Part shown: in pieces, positions 54,503 through 63,863 of the stretch | Layout: every line of letters starts with the position of its first letter | Numbering within the stretch: the stretch's first letter is position 1 | Assembly: GCF_023509035.1 (NCBI RefSeq) | Contig: NZ_CP075583.1 | Span: forward strand, 3,348,001-3,412,000 | DNA from: Janthinobacterium lividum | Lineage (GTDB): Bacteria > Pseudomonadota > Gammaproteobacteria > Burkholderiales > Burkholderiaceae_D | Reading direction: 5' to 3' | DNA length: 64,000 bases | Made by a program: the position numbers and the translations under genes | The notes under the pieces: model-generated | The model's input: the letters and a program-made list of their open reading frames with translations, nothing else | What the model was told of the DNA's origin: nothing | Database searches by the model: none

Positions 54503-57108
54503 TGAGTATCACAATGAATACCTTGCACCGCAAACCCTTGCCGGGCACCCAGCTAGACTATTTCGACACGCGTGCCGCCGTCGATGCGATCCAGCCAGGC
54601 GCCTACGCCACCTTGCCCTATACCTCGCGCGTGCTGGCGGAAAACCTTGTGCGCCGCTGCGACCCTGCTACCCTGAACGCGTCGCTGAGCCAGTTCATCG
54701 AACGCCGCCGCGACCTCGACTTTCCGTGGTTCCCCGCCCGCGTTGTATGCCATGACATCCTGGGCCAGACGGCCCTGGTCGACCTGGCCGGCCTGCGCGA
54801 CGCCATCGCGGCCCAGGGCGGCGACCCGGCGCTGGTCAATCCTGTCGTGCCGACGCAGCTGGTAGTCGACCATTCGCTGGCCGTCGAATGCGGCGGTTTC
54901 GATCCCGACGCCTTCGCCAAGAACCGCGCCATCGAAGACCGCCGCAACGAAGACCGTTTCGACTTCATCGACTGGACCAAGAAAGCCTTTAAGAACGTCG
55001 ACGTGATTCCTCCGGGCAACGGCATCCTGCACCAGATTAATCTCGAGCGCATGTCGCCAGTGATCCAGGTGCAAAATGGCGTGGCCTATCCCGACACCTT
55101 GGTGGGCACGGATTCGCATACGCCCATGGTCGATGCGCTGGGCGTGATCGCCATCGGCGTGGGCGGCCTGGAAGCGGAAAGCGTGATGCTGGGCCGCGCC
55201 TCGTGGATGCGCCTGCCCGACATCATCGGCGTCAAGCTGACGGGCAAGCCGCAGCCGGGCATCACGGCCACGGACACGGTGCTGGCGCTGACGGAATTTT
55301 TGCGCAAGCAGAAGGTCGTCTCGTCCTACCTGGAATTCTTTGGCGAGGGCGCTTCGCACCTGACCCTGGGCGACCGCGCCACGATCTCGAATATGGCGCC
55401 GGAATTTGGCGCCACGGCCGCCATGTTCTACATCGATGCGCAAACCATCAAGTATTTGAAATTGACGGGCCGCGACGACGAACTGGTGAAACTGGTGGAA
55501 CTGTACGCAAAAGAGACTGGCTTGTGGGCCGACAGCCTGGTCGACGCGCAGTACGAGCGCGTCTTGAGCTTCGACCTGTCGTCCGTCGTGCGCAATATCG
55601 CGGGGCCGTCGAATCCGCACAACCGCGTGCCGACGTCGGAACTGGCTGCGCGGGGGATCTCCGGCGTGGTGGAAAACGAGCCGGGCAAGATGCCGGACGG
55701 CGCCGTCATCATCGCGGCCATCACCAGCTGCACCAACACGAACAATCCGCGCAACATGATCGCCGCCGGCCTGATCGCGCGCAATGCGAACCGCCTCGGC
55801 TTGACGCGCAAACCCTGGGTGAAATCGTCGCTGGCGCCCGGCTCGAAAACCGTGGAACTGTATCTGCAGGAAGCGGGCCTCATGCCGGAGCTCGAAACAT
55901 TGGGCTTCGGCGTCGTGGCTTTCGCCTGCACCTCGTGCAATGGCATGTCGGGCGCGCTCGACCCGGTGATCCAGGAAGAAGTGGTGTCGCGCGACCTGTA
56001 CGCCACGGCTGTCTTGTCGGGTAACCGCAACTTCGACGGCCGTATCCACCCGTACGCGAAACAGGCTTTCCTCGCCTCGCCGCCGCTGGTGGTGGCGTAT
56101 GCGATTGCCGGCACCATCCGTTTCGATATCGAGAAGGATGTGCTGGGCATCGCCCCGGACGGCAAGCCGATTCTGCTCAAGGATATCTGGCCATCGGACG
56201 AGGAAATCGACGCCATCGTCGCATCCAGCGTCAAGCCGGAGCAGTTCCGCAAGGTGTACATTCCCATGTTCGCTGCGCAGGCGGACGACGGCATCAAGGT
56301 CAGCCCCCTGTACGACTGGCGTCCACAGACGACGTATATCCGCCGTCCGCCGTACTGGGAAGGCGCGCTGGCTGGCGCACGCCCCTTGAAAGGCATGCGT
56401 CCGCTGGCCGTTCTGGGCGACAACATCACCACCGACCATTTGTCGCCATCGAACGCCATCATGCTCGATAGCGCGGCCGGCGAATACTTGGCGAAGATGG
56501 GCTTGCCGGAGGAAGACTTCAATTCCTACGCCACGCACCGGGGCGACCATTTGACGGCGCAGCGCGCCACGTTTGCCAACCCGACCTTGAAAAACGAGAT
56601 GGTGATCGAAGATGGCAAGGTGAAGGCCGGTTCGCTCACGCGCATCGAGCCGGAAGGCACCATCTCGCGCATGTGGGAAGCCATCGAGGTGTACATGGAG
56701 CGCAAGCAGCCATTGATCATCATCGCCGGCGCCGACTATGGCCAGGGTTCCTCGCGCGACTGGGCCGCCAAGGGCGTGCGCCTGGCCGGCGTGGAAGCCA
56801 TCGTGGCCGAAGGCTTCGAGCGCATCCACCGCACCAACCTGGTGGGCATGGGCGTCTTGCCGCTGGAATTTTTGCCAGGCGTGAATCGCAAGACCCTGGG
56901 TCTCGATGGCAGCGAAACCTACGACGTCGTGGGCGAGCGCACGCCGCGCTCCGCCCTGACCCTGCTCATCCACCGCAAGAGCGGCGAAACGCTTGAAGTG
57001 TCCGTCACCTGCCGCCTCGATACGGCGGAAGAGGTGTCGATTTACGAGGCCGGCGGCGTTCTTCAACGCTTCGCGCAAGATTTCCTCGAGTCGTCCAAGG
57101 CAGCGTAA
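54502..57108 (+). CDS. acnD: 2-methylaconitate/methylcitrate dehydratase AcnD
   Basis: 868-residue [4Fe-4S] aconitase-family enzyme that dehydrates 2-methylcitrate, replacing the unrelated PrpD of other bacteria. The iron-sulfur cysteines appear as SCTNTNNPRNMIAAG and ACTSCNGMSGALD. VGTDSHTPMVDALG and SSRDWAAKG are further aconitase blocks. Its product is a 2-methylaconitate isomer that needs PrpF, the next gene. The ATG at 54502 overlaps the prpC stop (TAATG), so translation is coupled; the longer upstream frame lies inside prpC. Confidence 0.97.
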   Translation: MSITMNTLHRKPLPGTQLDYFDTRAAVDAIQPGAYATLPYTSRVLAENLVRRCDPATLNASLSQFIERRRDLDFPWFPARVVCHDILGQTALVDLAGLRDAIAAQGGDPALVNPVVPTQLVVDHSLAVECGGFDPDAFAKNRAIEDRRNEDRFDFIDWTKKAFKNVDVIPPGNGILHQINLERMSPVIQVQNGVAYPDTLVGTDSHTPMVDALGVIAIGVGGLEAESVMLGRASWMRLPDIIGVKLTGKPQPGITATDTVLALTEFLRKQKVVSSYLEFFGEGASHLTLGDRATISNMAPEFGATAAMFYIDAQTIKYLKLTGRDDELVKLVELYAKETGLWADSLVDAQYERVLSFDLSSVVRNIAGPSNPHNRVPTSELAARGISGVVENEPGKMPDGAVIIAAITSCTNTNNPRNMIAAGLIARNANRLGLTRKPWVKSSLAPGSKTVELYLQEAGLMPELETLGFGVVAFACTSCNGMSGALDPVIQEEVVSRDLYATAVLSGNRNFDGRIHPYAKQAFLASPPLVVAYAIAGTIRFDIEKDVLGIAPDGKPILLKDIWPSDEEIDAIVASSVKPEQFRKVYIPMFAAQADDGIKVSPLYDWRPQTTYIRRPPYWEGALAGARPLKGMRPLAVLGDNITTDHLSPSNAIMLDSAAGEYLAKMGLPEEDFNSYATHRGDHLTAQRATFANPTLKNEMVIEDGKVKAGSLTRIEPEGTISRMWEAIEVYMERKQPLIIIAGADYGQGSSRDWAAKGVRLAGVEAIVAEGFERIHRTNLVGMGVLPLEFLPGVNRKTLGLDGSETYDVVGERTPRSALTLLIHRKSGETLEVSVTCRLDTAEEVSIYEAGGVLQRFAQDFLESSKAA

Positions 57109-57167
57109 GCAGTTCGTCATTCACCGGGTGGCGCGCAGATGCGCTGCCCGGCTTTTCAGGAAATCTC

Positions 57168-58358
57168 ATGACCCACGTACCCCAAATCAAAATCCCCGCC
57201 ACCTACATGCGTGGCGGCACCAGCAAGGGCGTGTTCTTCCGCCTGCAGGATTTGCCCGCCGGCGCGCAAGTGCCGGGCGCTGCGCGCGACGCTTTGCTGC
57301 TGCGCGTGATCGGCAGCCCCGACCCGTACGGCAAGCAGATCGACGGCATGGGCGGAGCCACCTCGAGCACCAGCAAAACGGTGATCCTGGCGGCAAGCGC
57401 CAAGCCGGAGCACGACGTTGACTATCTGTTCGGCCAGGTCTCCATCGACAAGCCGTTTGTCGACTGGAGCGGCAATTGCGGCAACCTGTCGGCCGCCGTC
57501 GGCTCGTTCGCCATTGCCAGCGGGCTGGTGGACGCCGCCCGCGTGCCTGCAAACGGCATCGCCACGGTGCGCATCTGGCAAGCCAATATCGGCAAAACCA
57601 TCATCGCCCACGTGCCCATGACGAATGGCGAAGTACAGGAAACGGGCGACTTCGAGCTCGATGGCGTGACCTTCCCGGCCGCCGAAGTGAAACTGGAATT
57701 CCTCGACCCGGCCGCGGAGGAAGAAGGTGGTGGTGGTGCCATGTTCCCTACTGGAAACCTGGTCGATGACCTCGACGTACCCGGCATCGGCACCTTGAAA
57801 GTCACGATGATCAATGCCGGCATCCCGACGATTTTTGTCGATGCGGACGCCATCGGCTACACGGGCACGGAACTGCAGGACGCCATCAATGGCGATCCGG
57901 TCGCGCTGGCCCGTTTCGAGACCATCCGCGCGCATGGCGCGTTGCGCATGGGTTTGATTTCCCACCTGGACGAGGCGGCGAAGCGCCAGCATACGCCGAA
58001 AGTGGCCTTTGTCGCCAAGCCGGCCGGCTATGTTTCGTCCAGCGGGAGAAAGGTGGAAGCGGGCGAGATCGACCTGCTGGTGCGCGCTCTGTCCATGGGC
58101 AAGCTGCACCACGCCATGATGGGTACGGCCGCTGTCGCCATCGGCACGGCGGCGGCCATTCCCGGCACTCTGGTTAACCTGGCGGCCGGCGGCGGTCCCC
58201 GCAACGCCGTGCGCTTCGGCCATCCGTCCGGCACCCTGATGGTGGGCGCGGAAGCGACGCTGGCCGGTGGTGCATGGAGCGTCACCAAGGCCATCATGAG
58301 CCGCAGCGCGCGCGTGCTGATGGAAGGGCTTGTGCGCATTCCCGGCGACGCGTTTTAG
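57168..58358 (+). CDS. prpF: 2-methylaconitate cis-trans isomerase, AcnD accessory protein
   Basis: 396-residue isomerase of the diaminopimelate-epimerase fold, converting the AcnD product to the isomer used by aconitase. The opening IPATYMRGGTSKGVFFRLQDLP, and GGATSSTSKTVI plus SGNCGNLSAAVG, carry the catalytic lysine/cysteine region. AGGAAA precedes the ATG. The gap from acnD is 59 bases, in operon with prpE. Confidence 0.95.
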   Translation: MTHVPQIKIPATYMRGGTSKGVFFRLQDLPAGAQVPGAARDALLLRVIGSPDPYGKQIDGMGGATSSTSKTVILAASAKPEHDVDYLFGQVSIDKPFVDWSGNCGNLSAAVGSFAIASGLVDAARVPANGIATVRIWQANIGKTIIAHVPMTNGEVQETGDFELDGVTFPAAEVKLEFLDPAAEEEGGGGAMFPTGNLVDDLDVPGIGTLKVTMINAGIPTIFVDADAIGYTGTELQDAINGDPVALARFETIRAHGALRMGLISHLDEAAKRQHTPKVAFVAKPAGYVSSSGRKVEAGEIDLLVRALSMGKLHHAMMGTAAVAIGTAAAIPGTLVNLAAGGGPRNAVRFGHPSGTLMVGAEATLAGGAWSVTKAIMSRSARVLMEGLVRIPGDAF

Positions 58359-58461
58359 GAAAAAATACGCAGGCGGATGGCACGCAGGCGATGCACACAA
58401 GCGGTGGCCAGGCCAGTTCGGCCAGGCCCCGATACAAGAATGCACGCATACTGGAGGAGAC

Positions 58462-60348
58462 ATGGATTTCGCAGCATTTTATCAACGCTCGATCGACACG
58501 CCTGACGTTTTTTGGCGCGAGGAAGCTGACAAGATCGATTGGCATACCGCCTTTTCGCAAGTGCTCGACTATTCGCGCCCACCGTTCGCCAAATGGTTCG
58601 TCGGCGGCACCACCAATCTGTGCCACAACGCCGTTGACCGCTGGGTAGACAGCCAGGGCGATGCGGCCGCGCTGATCGCCATTTCCACTGAAACCAATAC
58701 CGAACGCAGCTACAGCTTTCGCGAACTGCAGCGCGAAGTGGAACGCTGCGCCGCCATTTTGCTGTCGCTGGGCGTCGTCAAGGGGGACCGCGTATTGATC
58801 TACATGCCGATGATCGCCGAGGCGGCCTTCGCCATGCTCGCGTGTGCCCGTATCGGCGCCGTGCATTCCGTGGTGTTCGGCGGCTTTGCCGCCAACAGCC
58901 TGGCCAGCCGCATCGACGATGCGCAGCCCAAGCTGGTGTTTTCCGCCGATGCCGGTTCGCGCAATGGCAAGGCGATTGCCTACAAGCCGCTGCTCGACGA
59001 AGCCATCCGCATTGCCGCGCACAAGCCGCAGCAGGTGCTGCTGGTCGACCGCCATCTCGTGCCGATGGAACTGACGCCGGGCCGCGACGTCGATTACGCG
59101 ACACTGCGCGAGCAGCACCTGGACGCGCAGGTGCCCGTCACCTGGCTCGAATCGAACGAGCCGTCGTATGTGCTGTACACCTCGGGCACGACGGGCAAAC
59201 CGAAAGGCGTGCAACGCGACGTGGGTGGCTATGCGGTGGCGCTGGCGTCGTCGATGCAGTACAACTTTTGCGGCAAGCCCGGCGAAACCTTCTTTGCCAC
59301 CTCGGATATCGGCTGGGTGGTGGGCCATTCCTACATCGTGTATGGCCCGCTGATCGCCGGCATGGCCACCATCCTGTACGAGGGCTTGCCGGTTTGTCCC
59401 GATGCGGGCATCTGGTGGAGCATCGTTGAAAAATACAAGGTTACGCGCATGTTCTCGGCGCCGACGGCCATCCGCGTGCTGCGCAAGCACCCGGTGGAAC
59501 TGATGCGCAAGCACGACCTGTCGTCATTGAAGGCGCTGTACCTGGCGGGCGAGCCGCTCGATGAAACCACGTCGCAATGGATCGCCGACGAACTCAAAGT
59601 GGACATCATCGACAACTACTGGCAGACGGAGACGGGCTGGCCGATCCTCTCGGTGGCCAAGGGTGTTGCCGACACGCCGACGCGCCTGGGCAGCCCGGGC
59701 ATGGCCATGTACGGCTACCAGGTCAAGCTGCTCAACGAAGCGACGGGCGAGGAGTGCGGTGCCAACGAGAAGGGTGTGCTGGTGCTGGAAGGCCCGCTGC
59801 CGCCGGGCTGCATGCAGACCGTGTACGGCGACGACGAGCGCTTCGTCGACACCTACTGGTCTACTTTCAGCGGCCGGCAAGTCTATTCCACGTTCGACTG
59901 GGGCATGCGCGATGCGGATGGCTATTACTTCATTCTGGGCCGCACCGATGACGTGATCAACGTGGCCGGCCACCGCCTGGGCACGCGCGAAATCGAGGAA
60001 AGCATCAGCAGCCATCCCAACGTGTCGGAAGTGGCCGTGGTGGGCGTGGAAGACAAGCTCAAAGGGCAGGTGGCGATGGCCTTCGTGATCCTGAAGGACG
60101 CGCGGGGTTTCGACAGCTTGGACGCGAAAGCGCTGCTGGAACGCGAAGTGATGGCCGTGGTCGACCGCCAGCTGGGCGCCGTGGCGCGGCCCGCGCGCGT
60201 GTTGTTCGTGCCGCAGTTGCCGAAGACGCGTTCGGGCAAGCTGCTGCGCCGTTCGATCCAGGCCATCTGCGAAGGACGCAGCCCGGGCGACCTGACGTCG
60301 ATGGACGATCCGGCATCGCTGCAGCAGATCCAGGCAGCGCTGGCTTAA
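58462..60348 (+). CDS. prpE: Propionate-CoA ligase
   Basis: 628-residue acyl-adenylate-forming enzyme activating propionate to propionyl-CoA. The AMP-binding signature YTSGTTGKPKGVQ, the WQTETGWPI block, and the C-terminal RTDDVINVAGHRLGT and KTRSGKLLRR with the acetylatable lysine are all present. GGAGGA before the ATG at 58462; the frame is open to 58330 inside prpF. Last gene of the prp operon. A long inverted repeat follows its stop. Confidence 0.96.
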   Translation: MDFAAFYQRSIDTPDVFWREEADKIDWHTAFSQVLDYSRPPFAKWFVGGTTNLCHNAVDRWVDSQGDAAALIAISTETNTERSYSFRELQREVERCAAILLSLGVVKGDRVLIYMPMIAEAAFAMLACARIGAVHSVVFGGFAANSLASRIDDAQPKLVFSADAGSRNGKAIAYKPLLDEAIRIAAHKPQQVLLVDRHLVPMELTPGRDVDYATLREQHLDAQVPVTWLESNEPSYVLYTSGTTGKPKGVQRDVGGYAVALASSMQYNFCGKPGETFFATSDIGWVVGHSYIVYGPLIAGMATILYEGLPVCPDAGIWWSIVEKYKVTRMFSAPTAIRVLRKHPVELMRKHDLSSLKALYLAGEPLDETTSQWIADELKVDIIDNYWQTETGWPILSVAKGVADTPTRLGSPGMAMYGYQVKLLNEATGEECGANEKGVLVLEGPLPPGCMQTVYGDDERFVDTYWSTFSGRQVYSTFDWGMRDADGYYFILGRTDDVINVAGHRLGTREIEESISSHPNVSEVAVVGVEDKLKGQVAMAFVILKDARGFDSLDAKALLEREVMAVVDRQLGAVARPARVLFVPQLPKTRSGKLLRRSIQAICEGRSPGDLTSMDDPASLQQIQAALA

Positions 60349-60358
60349 GCGCCATGAC

Positions 60359-60394
60359 GAGAACGAAGTTTATCAATCGATAAACTTCGTTCTC
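60359..60394. repeat. Perfect 16-base inverted repeat, terminator or operator
   Basis: GAGAACGAAGTTTATC (60359-60374), AATC, GATAAACTTCGTTCTC (60379-60394). It separates prpE from the convergent phage-type repressor and overlaps the stop of the latter. No T run follows. The centre TTTATCAATC reappears in the other orientation at 61176-61185 upstream of the repressor, so it may be a repressor site as well as a terminator. Confidence 0.6.
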
Positions 60395-61106
60395 AAATGC
60401 GGTCGCTTTCCTTGCGCACGACCCTGCCCACGATCAGGCATTCATTGCCGCGGCACAGTTTGCGGTGGTATTTGCGCTGGTCCGGGTTGTCCGACGTCAG
60501 CCACCATTCGCCGATATCGCGCGCCATGCGCTTGACCACCGGTTCGCCTTCGTAATTGATGGCAAACACGATGCCATCGGCCGGCCGGTTGTCGGCCGTA
60601 TTGATGATCACCACGTCGTCTTCGTACAGGGCCGGCTCCATGCTCTCGCCCTTGACCTTGATCGCCACCAGTTTTTCAGGGTGGTAGCCATTGCGCTCGA
60701 CCCAGCTGCGTGGCACGCTGATGGTGCTGCCATCGTGCGTTTCCGGTTCGATGGCAAAGCCCGTGATGCCGGCCGACAGGCGCAGCTTCACCTTGCGAAT
60801 CGGGTAGAAGCGCTCATCCTCGCCATCTTCCACCACCACCGGCTGCACGCCGTTCAGCGCGCGTGCCGCCAGCGCCGCCTGGTCTGGCGCCGCGCCCTGG
60901 TCGAAGTACATGCTGTCCAGCTGCAGGTCCGCTTCCAGCTTGCGCGCGATCTTTTCGCTGAAGGCGCGTCCCTCACGGTAGGTGGGCGAGAGGATTTGCG
61001 AGATGCGCGCCTCGCTCCAGCCGCTGACGTCGGAAATTTTCTTGCGCGTGTTGTCGTAGTGCTCGCGGATCAGGGCCAGCAGGCGGTCGCGTCTGTATTG
61101 ATACAT
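60393..61106 (-). CDS. S24/LexA-type phage repressor (CI-like)
   Basis: 237-residue repressor. The N-terminal helix-turn-helix (about 20-55, KKISDVSGWSEARISQIL) is followed by a LexA-type self-cleaving domain: cleavage site A112-G113 (LRLSAGITGF), catalytic S155 (KGESMEP) and K192 (EPVVKRMAR). All are present, so RecA-stimulated autocleavage and SOS induction are expected. TGGAG six bases before the ATG at 61106 fixes the start. It is divergent from the regulator at 61256, with GATTGATAAA-like sites between. Confidence 0.92.
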   Translation of the reverse strand: MYQYRRDRLLALIREHYDNTRKKISDVSGWSEARISQILSPTYREGRAFSEKIARKLEADLQLDSMYFDQGAAPDQAALAARALNGVQPVVVEDGEDERFYPIRKVKLRLSAGITGFAIEPETHDGSTISVPRSWVERNGYHPEKLVAIKVKGESMEPALYEDDVVIINTADNRPADGIVFAINYEGEPVVKRMARDIGEWWLTSDNPDQRKYHRKLCRGNECLIVGRVVRKESDRI

Positions 61107-61138
61107 ATTCATCTCCACATTAAACCTGAAATTTACCG

Positions 61139-61187
61139 TTTGATAAATTACCAAATGCTTGACTTTAACATTAGCGATTGATAAAGT
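61139..61187. promoter_or_regulatory. Divergent control region of the phage-type repressor
   Basis: TTTGATAAA (61139-61147) and GATTGATAAA (61176-61185) lie between the repressor and the next gene. On the plus strand TTGACT (61159-61164) is followed by 17 bases and TAAAGT, a plausible promoter whose -10 overlaps the second site. The arrangement fits repressor control of the rightward promoter (inference). Confidence 0.5.
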
Positions 61188-61255
61188 CCACTCGTTGCCT
61201 GTCGCAAACGCACTACAGCGTCTGCCGGTTGGCGACACCACGGGAGGTCAGGCAG

Positions 61256-61669
61256 ATGTTGAACAGCAGTCAGTTGGTTGAAAGCAGGGCGGCGCCACGG
61301 CAGGGGCGCCAGTTACAGGGACGCAGCAAGAAGTCGCAGCTGCATATCGCCCGCATCGCGCAGTACATTCGCGAGCAGGGCCAGGCCAGCGCGGCGCAGT
61401 TGTCCGCCTTGCTGGGACTCGATGCGGGCACCATGAGCCGCTATTTGCGCCACATGTGCGGCATGGGACAGATCCATTTGGCGCAGCGCCACTGCACCGA
61501 GCCGGGGCGCCAGCGGCCCGCCCTGTACGCGCTGGGCGAGCAGGATGACGAGGTCGATGGTTGGGCCGAACTTCCGCCGCAAGTACGCCGCACGGCCAGC
61601 TGGGCACGCGGCACGGCGCACCGCGATCCGCTGGTGGCGGCCCTGTTCGGCCCGGCGCAGGAAAACTAA
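61256..61669 (+). CDS. Putative phage winged-helix regulator
   Basis: 137-residue protein with a helix-turn-helix region at about 25-75 (HIARIAQYIREQGQASAAQL, then LGLDAGTMSRYLRHM) of winged-helix type. GGAGG precedes the ATG at 61256. It is divergent from the S24 repressor, the position of a Cro-like or activator protein. Which one cannot be told. Confidence 0.65.
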   Translation: MLNSSQLVESRAAPRQGRQLQGRSKKSQLHIARIAQYIREQGQASAAQLSALLGLDAGTMSRYLRHMCGMGQIHLAQRHCTEPGRQRPALYALGEQDDEVDGWAELPPQVRRTASWARGTAHRDPLVAALFGPAQEN

Positions 61670-61693
61670 GACAAGAATCAACGAGGAGAAATC

Positions 61694-62236
61694 ATGGGGT
61701 TTGCAGAAAAATACATCGCATCGCTGTCATCGCAGAATTTGCGCGACGATGCCGTCCACCACGACCTGGATGTCATCGCGGCGGCGGCGCTGGCTGGCGA
61801 CATGGGCGCCTTGCTGTGCCGCGTCAAGTACGCGGATGGCACCGTCAGCCGCCTGTTCGAAGGCAATGCGGGTAACCTGGCGCAACTGCTGCGCGCCTGG
61901 ACGGCGGCCGTGACGCAGAAGGGCCGTGCGCGGCGCTGGGTCAAGGCGCATACGGCCTGGGATGCGCAGGCGGCCAATACCTTGTACCGCCGCGTGGCCG
62001 AGGCATCGCTCGCGCATTGGCTCGACAGCAAATGCAAGGTCTGCCACGGCACGGGCGTCGTCGCTGCCATGCAGGCCGGCGCGCCTGTTGTCTGCCAGGC
62101 TTGCCACGGCGCCGGCGAAGCGGCCATCAGCTGCTCCGGCGGCTTCGAGCTCGAACGCATCAAGGACATGGTCAGCGAACTGGAAGGCATCTTCCAGTCG
62201 CACGGCGCCCGCGCCATGCGCCGCCTTGGTCACTAA
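61694..62236 (+). CDS. Zinc-finger phage protein, possibly Q-like antiterminator
   Basis: 180 residues. Two DnaJ-type CxxCxGxG motifs (CKVCHGTG, CQACHGAG) form a zinc finger at about 113-140, after a helical N-terminal half. Some phage Q antiterminators carry just such a finger at the same position, and the gene is last in the early region just before the tail genes, where Q acts. The N-terminal part is not recognisable as Q, so the call is tentative. Confidence 0.55.
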   Translation: MGFAEKYIASLSSQNLRDDAVHHDLDVIAAAALAGDMGALLCRVKYADGTVSRLFEGNAGNLAQLLRAWTAAVTQKGRARRWVKAHTAWDAQAANTLYRRVAEASLAHWLDSKCKVCHGTGVVAAMQAGAPVVCQACHGAGEAAISCSGGFELERIKDMVSELEGIFQSHGARAMRRLGH

Positions 62237-62583
62237 AAAGTTTTTTGCAATATGCCTGGTACTGAAAAAAACGCCCCTACAATAGAGTCTCGATCACGCA
62301 GCAACAGCAACATCGGCAACATAGCAGTACCGCAGGACCACATGCTTCTCCACTCGTAATAGACGCGCTCAAGGCGCGACACCGATAGGGGAAATCAGCG
62401 CAGCGAACGGCTTTCATGGCCCCTTCGCCCAACTTCCGTCCGGCATGGCCCCGTGCCATCCGGACGCCCGCCCGCCGCCTCACCGTGCGCGGGTTTTTCA
62501 TTTGTCTTCCCGATTATTCGCAGTTCCTTCCCCAAGACCGCCCCTGGCGGTCTTTTTTTTATCCCACGAAAGGTTTTACAACT
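62237..62583 (+). other. Non-coding interval between phage regulators and tail tube gene
   Basis: 347 bases without a convincing gene. It ends in a strong terminator at 62536-62560. Before that are several GC-rich palindromic segments (GCGC-TCAAG-GCGC at about 62367-62379, and CCCGC...GCGGG with TTTTT at about 62490-62515). If a late promoter lies at its left end, the terminator would be the natural target of an antiterminator. Confidence 0.5.
62536..62560 (+). terminator. Rho-independent terminator just before the tail tube gene
   Basis: GACCGCC (62536-62542), CCT, GGCGGTC (62546-62552), then eight T. It lies only 24 bases before the tail tube start, so it must be read through for tail expression from any upstream promoter. 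Confidence 0.88.
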
Positions 62584-63789
62584 ATGGCATCGACAGCAAA
62601 CGGCATCGACAGCTTGATCGTTATCAGCAAACAAAGCGCAGAAGGCAGCAAGGCCGCCGCCGGCGCCGGCCAGATTTACCCCCGCGTCACGGCCACTTTC
62701 GACACGGAAGCGGACAAATACGCGAGCGCCGAAATCGACGCCAGCCAGCAGCAGGGCGATACCCGCCTGGGCAACTTCCGCACCACGGGCGCCATCAAGG
62801 CCGAAGCGGCGTGCGGCACGTATGCACCGCTGATGGCTGCGCTGCTGCGCCGCGACTTCACGGCAGGCGGCGTGGCAGCAGCGCAAACCACCATCGCGGC
62901 GGCCGCCACCGGCCTGACGCGCAGCGCCGGTTCCTGGCTGGGCGAAGGCTTCCGCGCCGGCAGTGTGGTGCGCATTACCGGCATGACGGCGCCGGCTGCC
63001 GCCAACAACGCGAAGAACTTCTTCGTCACGTCGGTGACGGCCACCAACCTGAATGGCCAGTTCATGGACGGCTCGGCCATGATCGTCAAGGCGGCAGGCG
63101 ATTCGGTCGGCGTGGCGGCAGTGGGCAAGCGCAGTTTCACCCCGTTGACGGGCCATACCACTGACTGGTTCACGGCCGAAGTGCAGGACCCGAAGATCGG
63201 CGTGCACCGCAGCTTCGTCGACCAGCTGGTCAGCAAGATGGATATCGCCGTGCAGCCGAACGGCATCACCAGCCTGGATTTCACCCTGATGGGCAAGGCG
63301 GAAGGCCCGACCACGGCCGTGCCGTACTTCCCCGCGCCGCTGGCCGCGCCGGGCTCCGGCAAGTTTTCAGGCGCCACGGCAATGCTGTCGGTGAACGGCA
63401 TCCCGTCGCAGATCTGCACCGGCATGTCCGTTTCGCTCGACGGCCAGGTCAAGGTCGACCCGGTAATCGGCTCGAAGTACGCCACGGCCGCATCGCGCGG
63501 CAAGGTGATGGGCTCGGGCCAGTTCACGGTGCTGCTGCAGGACGCCACCTACCTCGACTACTTCAAGTCCGAGACGGAAATCCCGCTGGCCTACGCCATG
63601 GCGTCGGGCACGGCGCCGACCGCCGACGTGCTGGCGCTGGCCATGGGCCGCATCAAGATCACCTCGGCCAAGATCGACGACGGCGAGAAAAACAAGATCG
63701 TCACCTGCGCCTTCGATGTCCTGCGCTACAAGGGCACCGACGCGCAGCACGAAGCGACCACCTTGAGCATCCAGGACAGCGCGCTGTAA
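62584..63789 (+). CDS. Phage tail tube protein
   Basis: 401-residue structural protein resembling long-tailed phage tube proteins (Phage_tube_2 type): an opening SLIVISKQSAEGSKAAAGAG that forms the fibrous extension, then repeated beta-rich units (TRLGNFRTTGAIKAEAACGTY, with IGVHRSFVDQLVSKMDIAVQ later) and an ending EIPLAYAMASGTAPTAD ... RIKITSAKIDDGEKNKIVT. The ATG at 62584 has AAAGG upstream; the longer frame is antisense-like and contains the terminator. It is followed by another short gene that runs off the window, as expected of a tail chaperone (inference). Confidence 0.75.
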   Translation: MASTANGIDSLIVISKQSAEGSKAAAGAGQIYPRVTATFDTEADKYASAEIDASQQQGDTRLGNFRTTGAIKAEAACGTYAPLMAALLRRDFTAGGVAAAQTTIAAAATGLTRSAGSWLGEGFRAGSVVRITGMTAPAAANNAKNFFVTSVTATNLNGQFMDGSAMIVKAAGDSVGVAAVGKRSFTPLTGHTTDWFTAEVQDPKIGVHRSFVDQLVSKMDIAVQPNGITSLDFTLMGKAEGPTTAVPYFPAPLAAPGSGKFSGATAMLSVNGIPSQICTGMSVSLDGQVKVDPVIGSKYATAASRGKVMGSGQFTVLLQDATYLDYFKSETEIPLAYAMASGTAPTADVLALAMGRIKITSAKIDDGEKNKIVTCAFDVLRYKGTDAQHEATTLSIQDSAL

Positions 63790-63863
63790 GACGATAGCGC
63801 TTCGCACCGGGGCCGCCTGATGGCGGCCTTTTTTACTTTTACTTTATCCAGAAAGCAGCATAC

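Noticed and set aside
54553..57120. Long minus-strand frame of 855 codons
   Set aside because: Antisense shadow of acnD; His/Arg/Gln-rich composition and no recognisable domain.
60349..60400. Prophage attachment site at the prpE end
   Set aside because: No tRNA or other usual target, no integrase in view and no second copy to compare; the inverted repeat is better explained as terminator or operator.
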